A stretch of 64,000 nt of DNA from Aquabacterium sp. OR-4 (GCF_025290835.2 NZ_JAOCQD020000002.1:1550001-1614000); one strand, 5' to 3'. Counted from the first letter of the stretch, positions 18,787 through 30,291 are shown. Translations and numbers: made by a program. The notes: generated by a model not told the origin, from the sequence alone.

Positions 18787-20646
18787 ATGACCGGCACAGC
18801 CGTCCCCGCACGCCGCCCTTGGCGCCTTTCCGCTCGCGGGGCCGTGCTCGCAACGGCCATGGTCTGCACCGGCGCCTGGGCACAGCCGGCGGTGGCGCCT
18901 GCCGTGGCAGCGCCTGCCGCGGTCGAGAACTCGGCGCTCGATGCCCCCTTGTTCTACCAGCTGCTGATCGGCGAGATGGAGCTTCGCGCCGGGCGCGCCG
19001 GCTCGGCCTACGAGATCGTGCTTGACGCCGCGCGCCGGCAAAGTGACGAGGCCTTGTTCCAGCGCGCGGTCGAGATCGCGCTGCAGGCCCGCGCCGGTGA
19101 CCAGGCCCTGGCCGCCGCCCGCGCCTGGGCCAGCAGCCGGCCGCTGTCGGTGGCGCCGATGCGCTACCAGACCCAGATCCTGTTCGCGCTGAACCGCCCC
19201 GCCGAAACCGCCGAACCCCTGGCCGCCTGGCTGCAGAAGCTGCCGGTGATGGAGCGCCCGGGCCTGATCGGCGCCCTGCCCCGCCTGGTGCAGCGCATGC
19301 CCGACCGCGCCCAGGCCCTGGCCCTGGTGGAGCGGCTGGTGGCGCCCTACCAGGCCGCTGCCGCCACGCGCCAGGCGAGCCAGCTCACGCTGGGCCGCAT
19401 GCACCTGGCCAACAACGACGCGCCGCGGGCGCTGGCGCTGGCCCAGGCCGCGCAGGCGGCCGATCCGGCCTCGCCCGGCCCGGTGCTGCTGGCCCTCGAG
19501 ATGCTGCCCGGCACGCCGGCGGCCGAGGCCCTGGTCACGGCCTACCTGGCCCAGCCACAGGCCGATGCGGGCGTGCGCCTGGCCTGGGTGCGTTCCCTCA
19601 CGCAGTCGCAGCGTTATGCCGACGCCGCCTCGCAGCTCGACCAGATCACCCGCGAGCGCCCGCAGCTGGCCGATCCCTGGCTCACACTCGGTGCCCTGCG
19701 CCTCGAGATGCGCCAGCCGGCCGAGGCCGAGGCGGCACTGCAGCGTTATGTGACGCTGGCCCAGGCCCCCAAGGCCGACACCGCTGCGGCAGGCGACGCC
19801 GCCGCGCCGGCCGCCAAGCCCGCCTCGCCCCACGATGACGACGAAGAAGCCGATGGCGAGGGCGATGCCAGCGGCTCGGCCGGCCTCAACCAGGCCTGGC
19901 TGCTGCTGGCCCAGGCGGCCGAGCAGCGCGGCGACGTCAAGGCCGCAGAGCAATGGCTGGCCAAGGTCGACAACCCGCAGCGCCTGATCGAGGTGCAGAC
20001 CCGCCGCGCCACCATGCTGGCGCGCCAGGGCAAGCTGGCCGAGGCCCGCGCCCTGATCCGCAGCGTGCCCGAGCGCACCGGCGACGACGCCCGCGCCAAG
20101 GCCATGGCCGAGGCACAGATGCTGCGCGACGTGAAGCGCTGGCGCGAGGCCGCCGAGGTGCTGGCCGACGCCGCCGAGCGCTTCAAGGACGACACCGACC
20201 TGATCTACGAGCAGGCCATGGTCGAGGAAAAACTCGGCCGCTTTGCCGACATGGAGCGCCTGCTGCGCCGCGTGATCGAACTCAAGCCCGAGCATTCGCA
20301 TGCGCACAACGCGCTGGGCTATTCGATGGTCGACCGCAATGTGCGCCTGCCCGAGGCGCGGGCGCTGATCCAGCGTGCGCTCGAGCTTTCTCCGGGCGAC
20401 CCGTTCATCACCGACAGCCTGGGCTGGGCCGAGTTCCGCATGGGCCGCGCCGACGAAGCACTGCGCCTGCTGCGCCAGGCCTACAGCGCGCGACCCGACA
20501 CCGAGATCGCCGCCCACCTGGGCGAGGTGCTGTGGGCCGCCGGCCAGCAAGACGAAGCCCGCCGCGTCTGGCGCGAGGCCCAGGCCCGCGACGCGCAAAA
20601 CGAGGTGCTGCGCGAAACCCTGGCCCGGCTCAAGGTCGGCCTTTGA
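18787..20646 (+). CDS. Tetratricopeptide-repeat protein, exported
   Basis: This 619-residue protein has an N-terminal signal peptide ([19 protein letters not shown]) and many TPR-like helix pairs; the clearest are near the C-terminus ([23 protein letters not shown], then [20 protein letters not shown]). A low-complexity Ala/Pro/Asp/Glu stretch (about residues 326-363) interrupts the array. Gene order TPR-lolB-ispE is common in Burkholderiales, and the protein probably assists the outer-membrane/periplasm machinery, though no partner is proven. Its stop overlaps the lolB ATG by one base (TGATG). Confidence 0.87.
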   Translation: MTGTAVPARRPWRLSARGAVLATAMVCTGAWAQPAVAPAVAAPAAVENSALDAPLFYQLLIGEMELRAGRAGSAYEIVLDAARRQSDEALFQRAVEIALQARAGDQALAAARAWASSRPLSVAPMRYQTQILFALNRPAETAEPLAAWLQKLPVMERPGLIGALPRLVQRMPDRAQALALVERLVAPYQAAAATRQASQLTLGRMHLANNDAPRALALAQAAQAADPASPGPVLLALEMLPGTPAAEALVTAYLAQPQADAGVRLAWVRSLTQSQRYADAASQLDQITRERPQLADPWLTLGALRLEMRQPAEAEAALQRYVTLAQAPKADTAAAGDAAAPAAKPASPHDDDEEADGEGDASGSAGLNQAWLLLAQAAEQRGDVKAAEQWLAKVDNPQRLIEVQTRRATMLARQGKLAEARALIRSVPERTGDDARAKAMAEAQMLRDVKRWREAAEVLADAAERFKDDTDLIYEQAMVEEKLGRFADMERLLRRVIELKPEHSHAHNALGYSMVDRNVRLPEARALIQRALELSPGDPFITDSLGWAEFRMGRADEALRLLRQAYSARPDTEIAAHLGEVLWAAGQQDEARRVWREAQARDAQNEVLRETLARLKVGL

Positions 20647-21203
20647 TGGCGGGGTTCGCCCTGCGGCGGCGGCGCCACTGGCTGGCCGCCGTGCTGGCCG
20701 CGCCGCTGGCCTTATTGCTGGGCGCCTGCGCCACCCCGGCCGTGCCGCAGGCCGGCGTGTTGCCGGTGCTCGAAGGCCGGCTGGCCTTGCGGGTGGACGG
20801 CCAACCCGAACGCGACCTGAGCGCCGGTTTTGAACTGAGCGGCAACGCCGAGCGCGGCGCGCTGCTGCTGCAGGGGCCGCTGGGCGCCACCGCGGCCCGC
20901 GCCAGCTGGTCGCCTGCCGGCGCCCTGCTGCGCACCAGCGATGGCGAACAGGCCTTTGCCACGCTCGACGCGCTGGCCACGCAGGCCCTGGGCGAAAACT
21001 TTCCGATTGCCGCGCTGTTCGACTGGCTGCGCGGTCAGCCCTGGCCGGGCGCCAACAGCACGCCACGCGCCGACGGCGGCGCCGGCTTCGTGCAGCTGGG
21101 CTGGCAGGTGAGCCTGGCACGCCTGGCCGAAGGCTGGCTCGAAGCCCGCCGCGACGGCCCGCCCGCGGTGAGCGTGCGGGTGCGCCTCACGCCGGGCGGC
21201 TGA
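20646..21203 (+). CDS. lolB: Outer-membrane lipoprotein insertase LolB
   Basis: This 185-residue protein receives lipoproteins from LolA and inserts them in the outer membrane. The lipoprotein signal ends in LLLGACATP, with a lipobox LGAC and acylated Cys. EGRLALRVDGQPERDLSAGFELSG and the later RLAEGWLEARRDGPPAVSVRVRL match the LolB core. It is shorter than the E. coli protein but normal for betaproteobacteria. It follows the TPR gene with a 1-base overlap and precedes ispE after 80 bp. Confidence 0.9.
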   Translation: MAGFALRRRRHWLAAVLAAPLALLLGACATPAVPQAGVLPVLEGRLALRVDGQPERDLSAGFELSGNAERGALLLQGPLGATAARASWSPAGALLRTSDGEQAFATLDALATQALGENFPIAALFDWLRGQPWPGANSTPRADGGAGFVQLGWQVSLARLAEGWLEARRDGPPAVSVRVRLTPGG

Positions 21204-21283
21204 CCGGGCCTGAACAACACGGCGGCGCGGGCCGATGGCGCGCCACCGCCGCTTGCGGCTTGTGCCGACGCGACAATTCCCCC

Positions 21284-22177
21284 ATGCCCCTCTCCGCGCT
21301 CTACGACGTGCCGGCCCCGGCCAAGCTCAACCTGTTCCTGCATGTGGTGGGCCGCCGGCCCGATGGCTATCACCTGCTGCAGTCGGTGTTCGTGCTGATC
21401 GACTGGTGCGACACGCTGCACTTCGAGCGCCGCAGCGACGGCGCGCTGGCCCGCCACGACCTGGGCCCGGCGCTGCCGGCCGACGACCTGAGCCTGCGCG
21501 CCGCGCGCGCGCTGCAGCAGGCCAGCGGCTGCACCCTGGGTGCCGACATCTCGGTGATGAAGCATGTGCCCTGGGGCGCCGGCCTGGGCGGCGGCAGCTC
21601 GGATGCGGCCAGCACCCTGCTGGCCCTCAACCGGCTGTGGGGCCTGCACTGGCCGCGCGAGCGACTGGCCACGCTGGCCTTGAGCCTGGGCGCCGACCTG
21701 CCGTTTTTCATCGGTGGCGACAACGCCTTCGTCGAGGGCATCGGTGAACGCCTCACGCCGCTGCCCGCCGATGTGCTGCCGCCGCAGTGGTTTGCGGTGG
21801 TCAAACCGGCCGAGGCCATCGCCACCGCCGCGATCTTTTCGAGCCCCCTCTTGGTACGCGACACGAAACCTGCTATAGTCATGGACTTTCTCGCAGACGC
21901 AAAGCGTTGCGGGGGTCTCATCGGTAGCAGCCACGGTCAAAATGACCTGCAGCCACCGGCCGAGTCCCACTGCAGCGAGGTGACGCAAGTCGCCACGTGG
22001 CTCGGGGCCCGCTACGGCAACAGCCGCATGACGGGATCCGGCAGCGCAGTGTTCGCGGGAGCCGGCACCGGCAGCCAACCTTTGGCGACATGGGCGGCGG
22101 ATGAACTTCCGCCAACCTGGGTTGGACGCATGTGCCGCAGCCTCGCCCGGCATCCCCTCGTGGATTGGGCAGGTTGA
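21284..22177 (+). CDS. ispE: 4-diphosphocytidyl-2-C-methyl-D-erythritol kinase IspE
   Basis: This 297-residue GHMP kinase performs the fourth step of the MEP isoprenoid pathway. PAPAKLNLFLHVVGRRPDGYH opens the protein and the ATP-binding motif PWGAGLGGGSSDAAS is intact; MTGSGSAVFA lies near the end. ATG 21284 is chosen over an in-frame start at 21260, which would add eight non-family residues. The section coding for about residues 186-230 is visibly richer in A/T than its surroundings and contains a good promoter-like sequence (21851-21879). Upstream of tRNA-Gln and prs, as in many proteobacteria. Confidence 0.95.
   Translation: MPLSALYDVPAPAKLNLFLHVVGRRPDGYHLLQSVFVLIDWCDTLHFERRSDGALARHDLGPALPADDLSLRAARALQQASGCTLGADISVMKHVPWGAGLGGGSSDAASTLLALNRLWGLHWPRERLATLALSLGADLPFFIGGDNAFVEGIGERLTPLPADVLPPQWFAVVKPAEAIATAAIFSSPLLVRDTKPAIVMDFLADAKRCGGLIGSSHGQNDLQPPAESHCSEVTQVATWLGARYGNSRMTGSGSAVFAGAGTGSQPLATWAADELPPTWVGRMCRSLARHPLVDWAG
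21851..21879 (+). promoter_or_regulatory. Probable sigma-70 promoter inside ispE for tRNA-Gln/prs
   Basis: TTGGTA (21851-21856), a 17-base spacer and TATAGT (21874-21879) give a good housekeeping promoter match inside the ispE coding region. It lies about 330 bases upstream of tRNA-Gln and 460 upstream of prs. Placement within ispE recalls E. coli, where prs is transcribed from within or upstream of its ispE neighbour. Confidence 0.55.
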
Positions 22178-22215
22178 AACGGTTTCAAGGGTTCGGCGTT
22201 GGCCGGGTCCTGTGT

Positions 22216-22292
22216 AGGGGAGTCGCCAAGTTGGTCAAGGCATCGGATTTTGATTCCGACATGCGAGGGTTCGAGTCCTTCCTCCCCTGCCA
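22216..22292 (+). tRNA. tRNA-Gln (TTG anticodon)
   Basis: This is a 77-base cloverleaf with a perfect 7-bp acceptor stem (AGGGGAG/CTCCCCT), discriminator G and encoded CCA at 22290-22292. The anticodon stem is TCGGA/TCCGA with loop TTTTGAT, anticodon TTG at 22250-22252. The T-arm GGTTCGAGTCC is normal. It lies between ispE and prs, a standard betaproteobacterial position. Confidence 0.96.
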
Positions 22293-22345
22293 AACATCTT
22301 TTCATCTCCCCCCCCAGCAATTCCGAGCCTGACGCGGAGCGAGTC

Positions 22346-23308
22346 GTGCTGTTCAACACCTTGCTGTTCACCGGCAACTCCAACCCGGTCCTGGCGCAGG
22401 AAATGGCGCGCAATCTTGGCGTCGAGCTGGGCAAGGCGCATGTCGGAAAGTTTTCCGACGGCGAGGTCACGGTAGAGATCCAGCAGAACGTTCGCGCGCG
22501 CGACGTGTTCGTGGTGCAAAGCACCTGCGCGCCCACGAACGACAACCTGATGGAACTGCTGATCATGGTCGATGCGCTCAAGCGTGCCAGCGCGCGCCGC
22601 ATCACGGCCGTGGTGCCCTACTTCGGCTACGCCCGCCAGGATCGCCGCCCGCGCTCGATGCGCGTGCCGATCACCGCCAAGGTGGTGGCCAACCTGTTCG
22701 AGACAGTGGGCGTCGAGCGCGTGCTCACGATGGACCTCCACGCCGACCAGATCCAGGGCTTCTTCGACATCCCGGTCGACAACATCTACGCCAGCCCGGT
22801 GCTGCTGTCCGACCTGAAGAGCAAGGCCTACCCTGATCTGGTGGTGGTGAGCCCCGATGTGGGCGGCGTGGTGCGTGCGCGCGCGCTGGCCAAGCAGCTG
22901 GGTTCGGATCTGGCCATCATCGACAAGCGCCGGCCCAAGGCCAACGTGTCGGAAGTGATGCACGTGATCGGCGAGATCGAAGGCCGCAACTGCGTGATCA
23001 TGGACGACATGATCGACACCGCCGGCACCCTGGTGAAGGCCGCCGAGGTGCTGAAGGATCGCGGCGCCAAGCGCGTGTTCGCGTACTGCACGCACCCGAT
23101 TCTTTCCGGCCCGGCCGTCGAGCGCATTGGCAACAGCCAGCTCGACGAGGTGGTGATCACCAACACCATCCCGCTGTCCGACGCCGCCAAGGCCTGCAAG
23201 AAGATCCGCCAGCTGTCGGTGGCCTTCCTGTTCGCCGAGACCATCCGCCGCATCTCTGACGGCGAATCGGTCACCTCCCTCTTTGCCGAGCAGAACAGCA
23301 ACTTCTGA
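22346..23308 (+). CDS. prs: Ribose-phosphate pyrophosphokinase
   Basis: PRPP synthetase joins ribose-5-phosphate and ATP for nucleotide, histidine and NAD synthesis. The protein has 320 residues: [14 protein letters not shown] at the N-terminus, [16 protein letters not shown], the divalent-metal/ribose region [33 protein letters not shown] and the PRPP loop [12 protein letters not shown] 22346 is chosen: it has GGAG 5-8 bases upstream and gives the expected length. It supplies PRPP to HisG, whose operon is also in this window. Confidence 0.96.
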   Translation: MLFNTLLFTGNSNPVLAQEMARNLGVELGKAHVGKFSDGEVTVEIQQNVRARDVFVVQSTCAPTNDNLMELLIMVDALKRASARRITAVVPYFGYARQDRRPRSMRVPITAKVVANLFETVGVERVLTMDLHADQIQGFFDIPVDNIYASPVLLSDLKSKAYPDLVVVSPDVGGVVRARALAKQLGSDLAIIDKRRPKANVSEVMHVIGEIEGRNCVIMDDMIDTAGTLVKAAEVLKDRGAKRVFAYCTHPILSGPAVERIGNSQLDEVVITNTIPLSDAAKACKKIRQLSVAFLFAETIRRISDGESVTSLFAEQNSNF

Positions 23309-23394
23309 CCGGTTGAGCACGGCGTCCGCCGGCATGGGGCTGGCGGCGCATCACCCAGGTGCCTGGTCGCGGGCACCCACCATGGAGTCACACC

Positions 23395-24021
23395 ATGCAA
23401 TTCGTCGCTTTTGAGCGCACCCTGCAGGGGACCGGAGCGAGCCGCCGCCTGCGCATTTCGGGCAAGGTTCCGGGCATCGTTTTCGGTGCCGGCGAGCCCC
23501 AGATGATCGAGCTCGATCACAACGCGCTGTTCTTCGCGCTCAAGAAGGAAGCCTTCCACAGCTCCATCCTCGAGATGGAACTGGCCGGCGCCCAGCAGAA
23601 GGTTCTGCTGCGTGACTTCCAGATGCACCCCTGGAAGCAGCAAGTCCTGCACGTCGACTTCCAGCGCGTGGACGAGACCACCCGCCTGCACAAGAAGGTG
23701 CCGCTGCACTTCACGGGCGAAGAGAACTCGGTCGCCGTGAAGACCGACAAGTGCCTGGTCGCCCATGTGGCCACCGAAATCGAGATCGAATGCCTGGCCG
23801 TGCAGCTGCCCGAGTTCATCTCGGTCGATCTGTCGGCCCTGGTCAAGGGTCAGTCGCTGCACGCCACCGACATCCAGCTGCCCGAAGGCACCAAGCTGGT
23901 TCGCCATGGCAGCCTGAACCCGGTGATCGTGGCCGTGAACCCGCCGAAGGTCGAAGAAGAGATCGTGGCCGCACCCGTGGCCGCGCCGGCCAAGGGCAAG
24001 GACGCCAAGAAGAAGAAGTAA
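23395..24021 (+). CDS. rplY: 50S ribosomal protein L25 (Ctc form)
   Basis: The 208-residue general-stress/Ctc form of L25 binds 5S rRNA through its N-terminal domain ([28 protein letters not shown]) and carries the C-terminal TL5-type beta domain ([15 protein letters not shown]...). The tail is Lys-rich ([11 protein letters not shown]). ATG 23395 follows GGAG with proper spacing. It is placed after prs, as usual, and ends in a strong intrinsic terminator at 24067-24090. Confidence 0.96.
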   Translation: MQFVAFERTLQGTGASRRLRISGKVPGIVFGAGEPQMIELDHNALFFALKKEAFHSSILEMELAGAQQKVLLRDFQMHPWKQQVLHVDFQRVDETTRLHKKVPLHFTGEENSVAVKTDKCLVAHVATEIEIECLAVQLPEFISVDLSALVKGQSLHATDIQLPEGTKLVRHGSLNPVIVAVNPPKVEEEIVAAPVAAPAKGKDAKKKK

Positions 24022-24066
24022 GTCCGGCCGCGGGCCCTGGCGCCCGCGTCTGCTGCCTTGCTTTGC

Positions 24067-24090
24067 GAAGGCCCGCCTGTGCGGGCCTTC
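24067..24090 (+). terminator. Intrinsic terminator after rplY
   Basis: GAAGGCCCGC (24067-24076), loop CTGT, and GCGGGCCTTC (24081-24090) form a perfect 10-bp stem followed by GTGCTTTCT. It probably ends the prs-rplY transcript. Confidence 0.75.
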
Positions 24091-24116
24091 GTGCTTTCTG
24101 GGGCATGCTTGCCGCC

Positions 24117-24734
24117 ATGCATTCACCACGCACCTGCTGCTCTCTTTCAGCGCCGGCCCGTGCAGCCCGTGCGCTGCGCGCCGCCGGCATGGCCTGGGCG
24201 CTGGCCGCCTGGCCGGCGGCCGGCACCGCGCAGCAGCCCGTTGCCCCGGCCGTGGCGCCGGGCGCGCTGCAACCGATGGCCGCGCTCGACCTGCCCCGCT
24301 ACATGGGCCGCTGGCATGAACTGGCGCGCTACCCCAACCGCTTCCAGCGCCAGTGCACCGGCGCCACCACGGCCGATTACGCCCTGCTGGCCGACGGCGG
24401 CGTGCAGGTCAGCAACCGCTGCGGCCTGGCCGATGGCGGCACCGAGCAGGCCACCGGCCGCGCACGCGCGGTGGGCCCGGCCGGCACGGCGCGGCTGCAG
24501 GTGCGCTTTGCACCGGCCTGGCTGGCCTGGCTGCCGCAGGTCTGGGGCGACTACTGGGTGGTCGACCTCGATGCCGACTACCGCGTGGCCATCGTCAGCG
24601 AACCGCAGCGCGAGTACCTGTGGGTGCTGTCGCGCACGCCGCAGCTTGACGAGGCCGGCTGGCAGCGCATCACCGCCCGCCTGCTGGCGCTGGGTTTCGA
24701 TCCGGCCCGGCTGCAGCGCGCCGCGGCCCCCTGA
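24117..24734 (+). CDS. Lipocalin family protein (Blc-like), exported
   Basis: About 205 residues. An N-terminal hydrophobic region (GMAWALAAWPAAGTAQQ) suggests export; there is no lipobox cysteine, unlike E. coli Blc. The lipocalin signature GRWHELARYPNRFQRQC is clear, followed by the second conserved motif around WGDYWVVDLDADYRVAIVSEP and YLWVLSRTP. Bacterial lipocalins bind fatty acids or lysophospholipids. ATG 24117 is chosen over ATG 24105, four codons earlier. It sits between rplY and pth together with an ArgP-like regulator, an interval that is usually shorter in relatives. Confidence 0.87.
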   Translation: MHSPRTCCSLSAPARAARALRAAGMAWALAAWPAAGTAQQPVAPAVAPGALQPMAALDLPRYMGRWHELARYPNRFQRQCTGATTADYALLADGGVQVSNRCGLADGGTEQATGRARAVGPAGTARLQVRFAPAWLAWLPQVWGDYWVVDLDADYRVAIVSEPQREYLWVLSRTPQLDEAGWQRITARLLALGFDPARLQRAAAP

Positions 24735-24755
24735 AGCCACCACCCGGCACCGCCG

Positions 24756-25820
24756 ATGAACGCCTTCGATCCCGCGGCCCTGGAGTGCCTGGCTGCGCTG
24801 GCCGACGCTGGCAGCTTCGAGCGCGCGGCGCAGCAGCTGAGCATCACCCAGTCGGCGGTGTCGCAGCGCCTGCGCACGCTGGAGACCGGCCTGGGCCGGC
24901 TGCTGGTGGTGCGCAGCCGGCCGCTGCGCCTGACCGAGCCCGGCAAGGTGCTGCTGCGCTACGCCCGCCAGATGCAGGCCATGCGCGCCGACATGTCGCG
25001 CGAGCTGGGCGCCGCGCTGTCGCAGGACGAGCGCCTGCCCATCGCCGTGAACGCCGACAGCCTGGCCACCTGGGTGCTGCCCGCGCTGCACGAGGTGGTG
25101 CTTGCCGGCCAGCGCGAGGGTTATGGCCTGGAGCTGATCGTCGACGACCAGGACTTCACCCACGACTGGCTGCGCGAAGGCGCGGTGCTGGGCTGCGTGA
25201 GCACCGTGGCCGAGGCCTTGCGCGGCTGCAGCGTCACGCCGCTGGGCTGCATGCGCTACGTGGCGGTGGCCAGCCCGGCGTTCGTCGCCGAGCAGCTGCC
25301 GCAAGGCCTGCACCGCGGCAACTTTGCCAGCGTGCCCTGGCTGGTGTTCAACCGCAAGGACGACAACCACAGCGTCTGGGTCAGCCAGGCCTTCGGCGTG
25401 CGCGCGCCGCGCCTGCGTGAGCGCCATGTGCCGGCCACCGAGGCCCATGCCCGCGCCGCGGTGATGGGCTGGGGCATCGGTGTGGTGCCCGAGCAGATGG
25501 CGGCCGGCTGGCTGGCCAGCGGCGAGCTGCTGGCGCTGCACCCCACGGTGCATGTGGACGTGCTGCTGCACTGGCACCAGTGGCGCCTGAGCAGCCAGAG
25601 CGGCGATGCCGCGGCGCCGGGCGCCGGTGCGCCGCGCGCCGGCACGCTGGACCGCATCGGCCGCGCCCTGGCCGACGGCGCGGCGCAGGCCTTGCGCCCG
25701 CCCGCGCCGGCCGCGGACGACGGACACCCGGCCGACACCGGCAAGGCCACCGACGCCGGCCAGGCCACAGACATCGGCCACCCGCCCCAGGCATCGGGCA
25801 CCCGCCCCGGGGCGGGATAA
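24756..25820 (+). CDS. argP: LysR-family regulator, ArgP type
   Basis: This 354-residue LysR protein begins with FDPAALECLAALADAGSFERAAQQLSITQSAVSQRLRTLE, the ArgP (IciA) form of the HTH, followed by a ligand-binding domain with VNADSLATWVLPAL and DDQDFTHDWLREG. ArgP relatives usually activate the arginine/lysine exporter gene argO/lysE, but no exporter is adjacent here. The C-terminal ~60 residues are an unusual low-complexity tail rich in Pro, Ala, Asp and Gly with near-repeats (GHPADTGKATDAGQATDIGH). It ends 9 bases before pth. Confidence 0.83.
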   Translation: MNAFDPAALECLAALADAGSFERAAQQLSITQSAVSQRLRTLETGLGRLLVVRSRPLRLTEPGKVLLRYARQMQAMRADMSRELGAALSQDERLPIAVNADSLATWVLPALHEVVLAGQREGYGLELIVDDQDFTHDWLREGAVLGCVSTVAEALRGCSVTPLGCMRYVAVASPAFVAEQLPQGLHRGNFASVPWLVFNRKDDNHSVWVSQAFGVRAPRLRERHVPATEAHARAAVMGWGIGVVPEQMAAGWLASGELLALHPTVHVDVLLHWHQWRLSSQSGDAAAPGAGAPRAGTLDRIGRALADGAAQALRPPAPAADDGHPADTGKATDAGQATDIGHPPQASGTRPGAG

Positions 25821-25829
25821 TCGCGCCCC

Positions 25830-26546
25830 ATGATCCGATTGATCGTTGGCCTGGGCAACCCGGGCCCCGAATACGAAGACACCCGCCACAACGCCGGCTT
25901 CTGGTGGGTGGATGGCGCCGCGCGCCAGCTGGGCGGCCTGCTGTCTTTTGACCGCAGCTACCACGGCCAGGTGGCGCGCGTGAACCGCAGCGCCGGCCCG
26001 ATCTGGCTGCTGCAGCCGATGACCTTCATGAACCTGTCGGGCAAGGCGGTCAGCCCGCTGGCGCGCTTCTTCAAGATCGCGCCCGACGAGATCCTGGTGG
26101 TGCATGACGAACTCGACCTGCCGCCCGGCGAGGCCAAGCTCAAGCGCGGCGGCAGCGCGGCCGGCCACAACGGGCTCAAGGACATTCAGGCGCAGCTGGG
26201 CACGCCCGATTTCTGGCGCTTGCGGCTGGGCATCGGCCACCCCGGCCACCGCAGCGAGGTGGCGGCCTATGTGCTGCGCAAGCCGCCGCTGGACGAACGC
26301 ATTGCCATCGACCAGACCGTGACGCGCACGCTGGAGGCCCTGCCCTGGCTGCTGGACGGTGCGATCGACCGCGCCACCGCCAAGATCCACACCAGCAAGC
26401 CGCCGCGGCCCAAGCCACCGCGGCCCGAGCCGGCCACGCTGGCCGTCCTGCCCGTCGCAGCGGCGGCGGCGGTGTCAGCCACAGCCGCAGTGCCCGCCGC
26501 GCCGGGCGCGGCCCGCCCGGAACCCACACCACCGTCGACGCCATGA
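25830..26546 (+). CDS. pth: Peptidyl-tRNA hydrolase
   Basis: Pth recycles peptidyl-tRNA by cleaving the ester bond. The 238-residue protein opens [24 protein letters not shown] with the catalytic His in RHNAGF, and has [40 protein letters not shown] and RLGIGHPGH. The enzyme core ends near residue 190; a Pro/Ala-rich extension with [12 protein letters not shown] follows and is longer than usual. The gene overlaps the downstream DUF4124 gene by 4 bases. Confidence 0.96.
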   Translation: MIRLIVGLGNPGPEYEDTRHNAGFWWVDGAARQLGGLLSFDRSYHGQVARVNRSAGPIWLLQPMTFMNLSGKAVSPLARFFKIAPDEILVVHDELDLPPGEAKLKRGGSAAGHNGLKDIQAQLGTPDFWRLRLGIGHPGHRSEVAAYVLRKPPLDERIAIDQTVTRTLEALPWLLDGAIDRATAKIHTSKPPRPKPPRPEPATLAVLPVAAAAAVSATAAVPAAPGAARPEPTPPSTP

Positions 26547-27079
26547 ACCTGCCGCACCGCCCCGCTGCCGTTCACCCACTGGCCCGGCTGTGCCCGCGGG
26601 TGCGGCGCGCGCTGGCCCTGCTGGCCCTGGGCAGCCTGCCGGCGCTGGCCATGGCGCAGGCCGCGGGCGGTGGCGCGCAAGGCGGGGGGGCACAAGGTGG
26701 TGGCCCGCCGGTCTACCGTTGCGGGCCGGGGCAGTATTCGTCAGAGCCCTGCCCGGGCGGCGTCAAGCTCGACACCCCGGCGCCGCCCACCGCCGAGCAG
26801 CAGCGCCTGGCGCGCGACGCCGCCGCACGCGACGCGCAACTGGCCCGGCAACTGGCCGACGAGCGCCGCAACCGCGAGCGTGAGGCCGCGGCCCGCCAGG
26901 TGGCGGGCAATCTGGCCCCCAAGCCGGCGGCGTCGGCCCCCGCGGTGATCGACAAGAAGCCCGCCAAGCCGCGCAAGGACAAGAAGCCCGCAGCCTCGGC
27001 ACGCAAGACCAAGGACCCGGGCCAGACCACCGCCAAGCCGCGCGCCAAGGGCCAGGCCAAGGCGCGCAAAAGCCACTGA
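26543..27079 (+). CDS. DUF4124-like exported protein
   Basis: This 178-residue protein has a signal peptide ([18 protein letters not shown]), a Gly/Gln repeat ([13 protein letters not shown]) and then a short DUF4124-like motif, [19 protein letters not shown], in which two cysteines could pair. A charged coiled-coil-prone middle ([11 protein letters not shown]) and a Lys/Pro/Ala-rich C-terminus complete it. Function is unknown. ATG 26543 overlaps the pth stop (ATGA). Confidence 0.75.
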   Translation: MNLPHRPAAVHPLARLCPRVRRALALLALGSLPALAMAQAAGGGAQGGGAQGGGPPVYRCGPGQYSSEPCPGGVKLDTPAPPTAEQQRLARDAAARDAQLARQLADERRNREREAAARQVAGNLAPKPAASAPAVIDKKPAKPRKDKKPAASARKTKDPGQTTAKPRAKGQAKARKSH

Positions 27080-27204
27080 GTTCGCGGCGGTCGCCGCCGC
27101 GCGCGCACGCGCCGGGGCCAGCCAGGGCCACCTTGCAGGTCAGGCGCATCGGCCCGGGCGCGGCATGCGCGCCTCTGGTCAAGTCCGCGCGGCCCGCGTT
27201 GCGC

Positions 27205-28049
<845 letters not shown>

Positions 28050-28619
28050 TCAGGTGTTGCGCTGCAGCAAATGATAGAACACCGCCCCGGCGCGGCCCTG
28101 ACGCCAGAGCGTCAACCCTGGCGGCATGTCGTCGGGCTGCAGCGCGGCGGGCGTCTCGGCGTAGACGAAGCCGCCCGCGCTGAGCAGCGGCGCGGCCGCG
28201 GCCAGCGCCTGCGGCATCAGCGCGCTGTCAAACGGCGGATCGAGCAGCACCAGCTCGTAGCTGGCGGGCGGGCAGCGGCGCATCCAGGCCAGCGCGTCGG
28301 CGCCATCCACGCGCAGCGTGGCCGCCTTCAGGCGCTGCTGGCTGTCGCGCAGGCTCTTCACCAGCACCGGGTCGCGCTCGAGCAGCAGCACCTCGGCGGC
28401 GCCGCGCGAAGCCGCCTCGAAGCCCAGCGCACCGCTGCCGGCAAAGGCGTCGAGCACGCGCCAGCCGGCCAGATCCTGACCCAGCCAGTTGAACAGCGTT
28501 TCGCGCACCCGGTCGGGTGTGGGCCGCAGGCCCGGGCGGTCGGCCACGGGCAGCTTGCTGCGGCGCAGGTCGCCGCCGATCAGTCGCACCTCGCGAGGTG
28601 GCTTGGGGGGTGCGGTCAT
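28050..28619 (-). CDS. rsmD: 16S rRNA (guanine966-N2)-methyltransferase RsmD
   Basis: This 189-residue SAM-dependent methyltransferase modifies G966 of 16S rRNA. RLIGGDLRRSKLPV, LRPTPDRVRETLFNWL, the SAM-binding VLDAFAGSGALGFEAASRGA and the catalytic LLDPPF are all present. It sits between hisF and coaD; rsmD-coaD is a conserved pair. Confidence 0.93.
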   Translation of the reverse strand: MTAPPKPPREVRLIGGDLRRSKLPVADRPGLRPTPDRVRETLFNWLGQDLAGWRVLDAFAGSGALGFEAASRGAAEVLLLERDPVLVKSLRDSQQRLKAATLRVDGADALAWMRRCPPASYELVLLDPPFDSALMPQALAAAAPLLSAGGFVYAETPAALQPDDMPPGLTLWRQGRAGAVFYHLLQRNT

Positions 28620-28662
28620 GGGTGTCTCGTTTCAGCGCCGGGGCGCGGGAGGCGCGGCAGCA

Positions 28663-29442
<780 letters not shown>

Positions 29443-29583
29443 GGTGCGATCGGTGGGCTGGACACGGGATTATCCCTGTCCCTTGTTCATGGGCGCGGCG
29501 CATGGATGCACGCGTGGCCGGCGGCCGTATGCGCCATCGAGGACTGTTCCTCGGCCCCATCCGCCCTTCAGGAGTCGACCACC

Positions 29584-30207
29584 ATGCACCCCCGCGCCAC
29601 ACTGGCCGCCGCGGCCGCCGCCGCCGCGCTGTTCACCGCCCCCGCCGCCTGGGCCCATGCCGTCACCTATGTGGGCACGCTCAGCAACCAGGGCGAGCCC
29701 GCGCCGGCCGAGCAATCGCTGGGCACCGGCCAGGTGACCCTGATCCTCAACGACGACGACTTCAGCATGGACCTGAGCGTCTCGTTCTCGAACCTGACCG
29801 GCCAGGTGAGCAACTCGCACCTGCACTGCTGCACGCCCACACCCGGCACCGGCGGCGCGGGCGTGGCCACACCGGTGCCCACCTTTCCGGGCTTTCCGGG
29901 CACCGGCAGCGGGGTGAGCGGGGTCAAGGCCGGCAGCTACCACCAGGTGTTCGACATGAGCCTGGCCAGCAGCTGGAACCCGGCCTACATCACCGCCAAT
30001 GGCGGCAGCACCGCAGGCGCCTTCGCGGCGCTGGCTACCGGGCTGGCCTCGGGCTCGGCCTACCTGAACATCCACACCTCGTTCGTGCCGGGCGGCGAGA
30101 TCCGCGCCTTCTTGCAGGCCGCGCCCGTGCCCGAGCCCGGCAGCTACGCGCTGATGCTCGGCGGCCTGGCGCTGCTGGGCTGGGCGGGCAGGCGCCGCAG
30201 CGCCTGA
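29584..30207 (+). CDS. CHRD-domain protein with PEP-CTERM sorting signal
   Basis: This 207-residue exported protein has a signal peptide ([20 protein letters not shown]), a CHRD domain (VTYVGTLSNQGEPAP..., SNSHLHCC, YLNIHTSFVPGGEIRAFL) and the C-terminal anchor VPEPGSYALMLGGLALLGW followed by AGRRR. PEP-CTERM tails are processed by exosortase and mark proteins for the cell surface or biofilm matrix; the exosortase is not in this window. The gene is inserted on the opposite strand between hisA and hisF. Confidence 0.88.
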   Translation: MHPRATLAAAAAAAALFTAPAAWAHAVTYVGTLSNQGEPAPAEQSLGTGQVTLILNDDDFSMDLSVSFSNLTGQVSNSHLHCCTPTPGTGGAGVATPVPTFPGFPGTGSGVSGVKAGSYHQVFDMSLASSWNPAYITANGGSTAGAFAALATGLASGSAYLNIHTSFVPGGEIRAFLQAAPVPEPGSYALMLGGLALLGWAGRRRSA

Positions 30208-30231
30208 GCCACGGCGCCTGCGCCAACAACA

Positions 30232-30251
30232 AGGGCGCCTTGCGGCGCCCT
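30232..30251. terminator. Hairpin between convergent CHRD gene and hisA
   Basis: AGGGCGCC (30232-30239), loop TTGC, and GGCGCCCT (30244-30251) form a perfect 8-bp stem. CAACAACAA flanks the left side, giving TTGTTGTTG downstream on the minus strand, and GGTTCGTTGCT lies on the right. It could work as a bidirectional terminator for the convergent genes. Confidence 0.5.
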
Positions 30252-30291
30252 GGTTCGTTGCTGCAGGCGGGCGCGTTCGCCCGATGCGGCC

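Noticed and set aside
22174..22188. Palindrome TTGAAACGGTTTCAA at the ispE stop
   Set aside because: Short 6-bp arms, no T-run and no evident regulator; it overlaps the stop codon and is probably chance.
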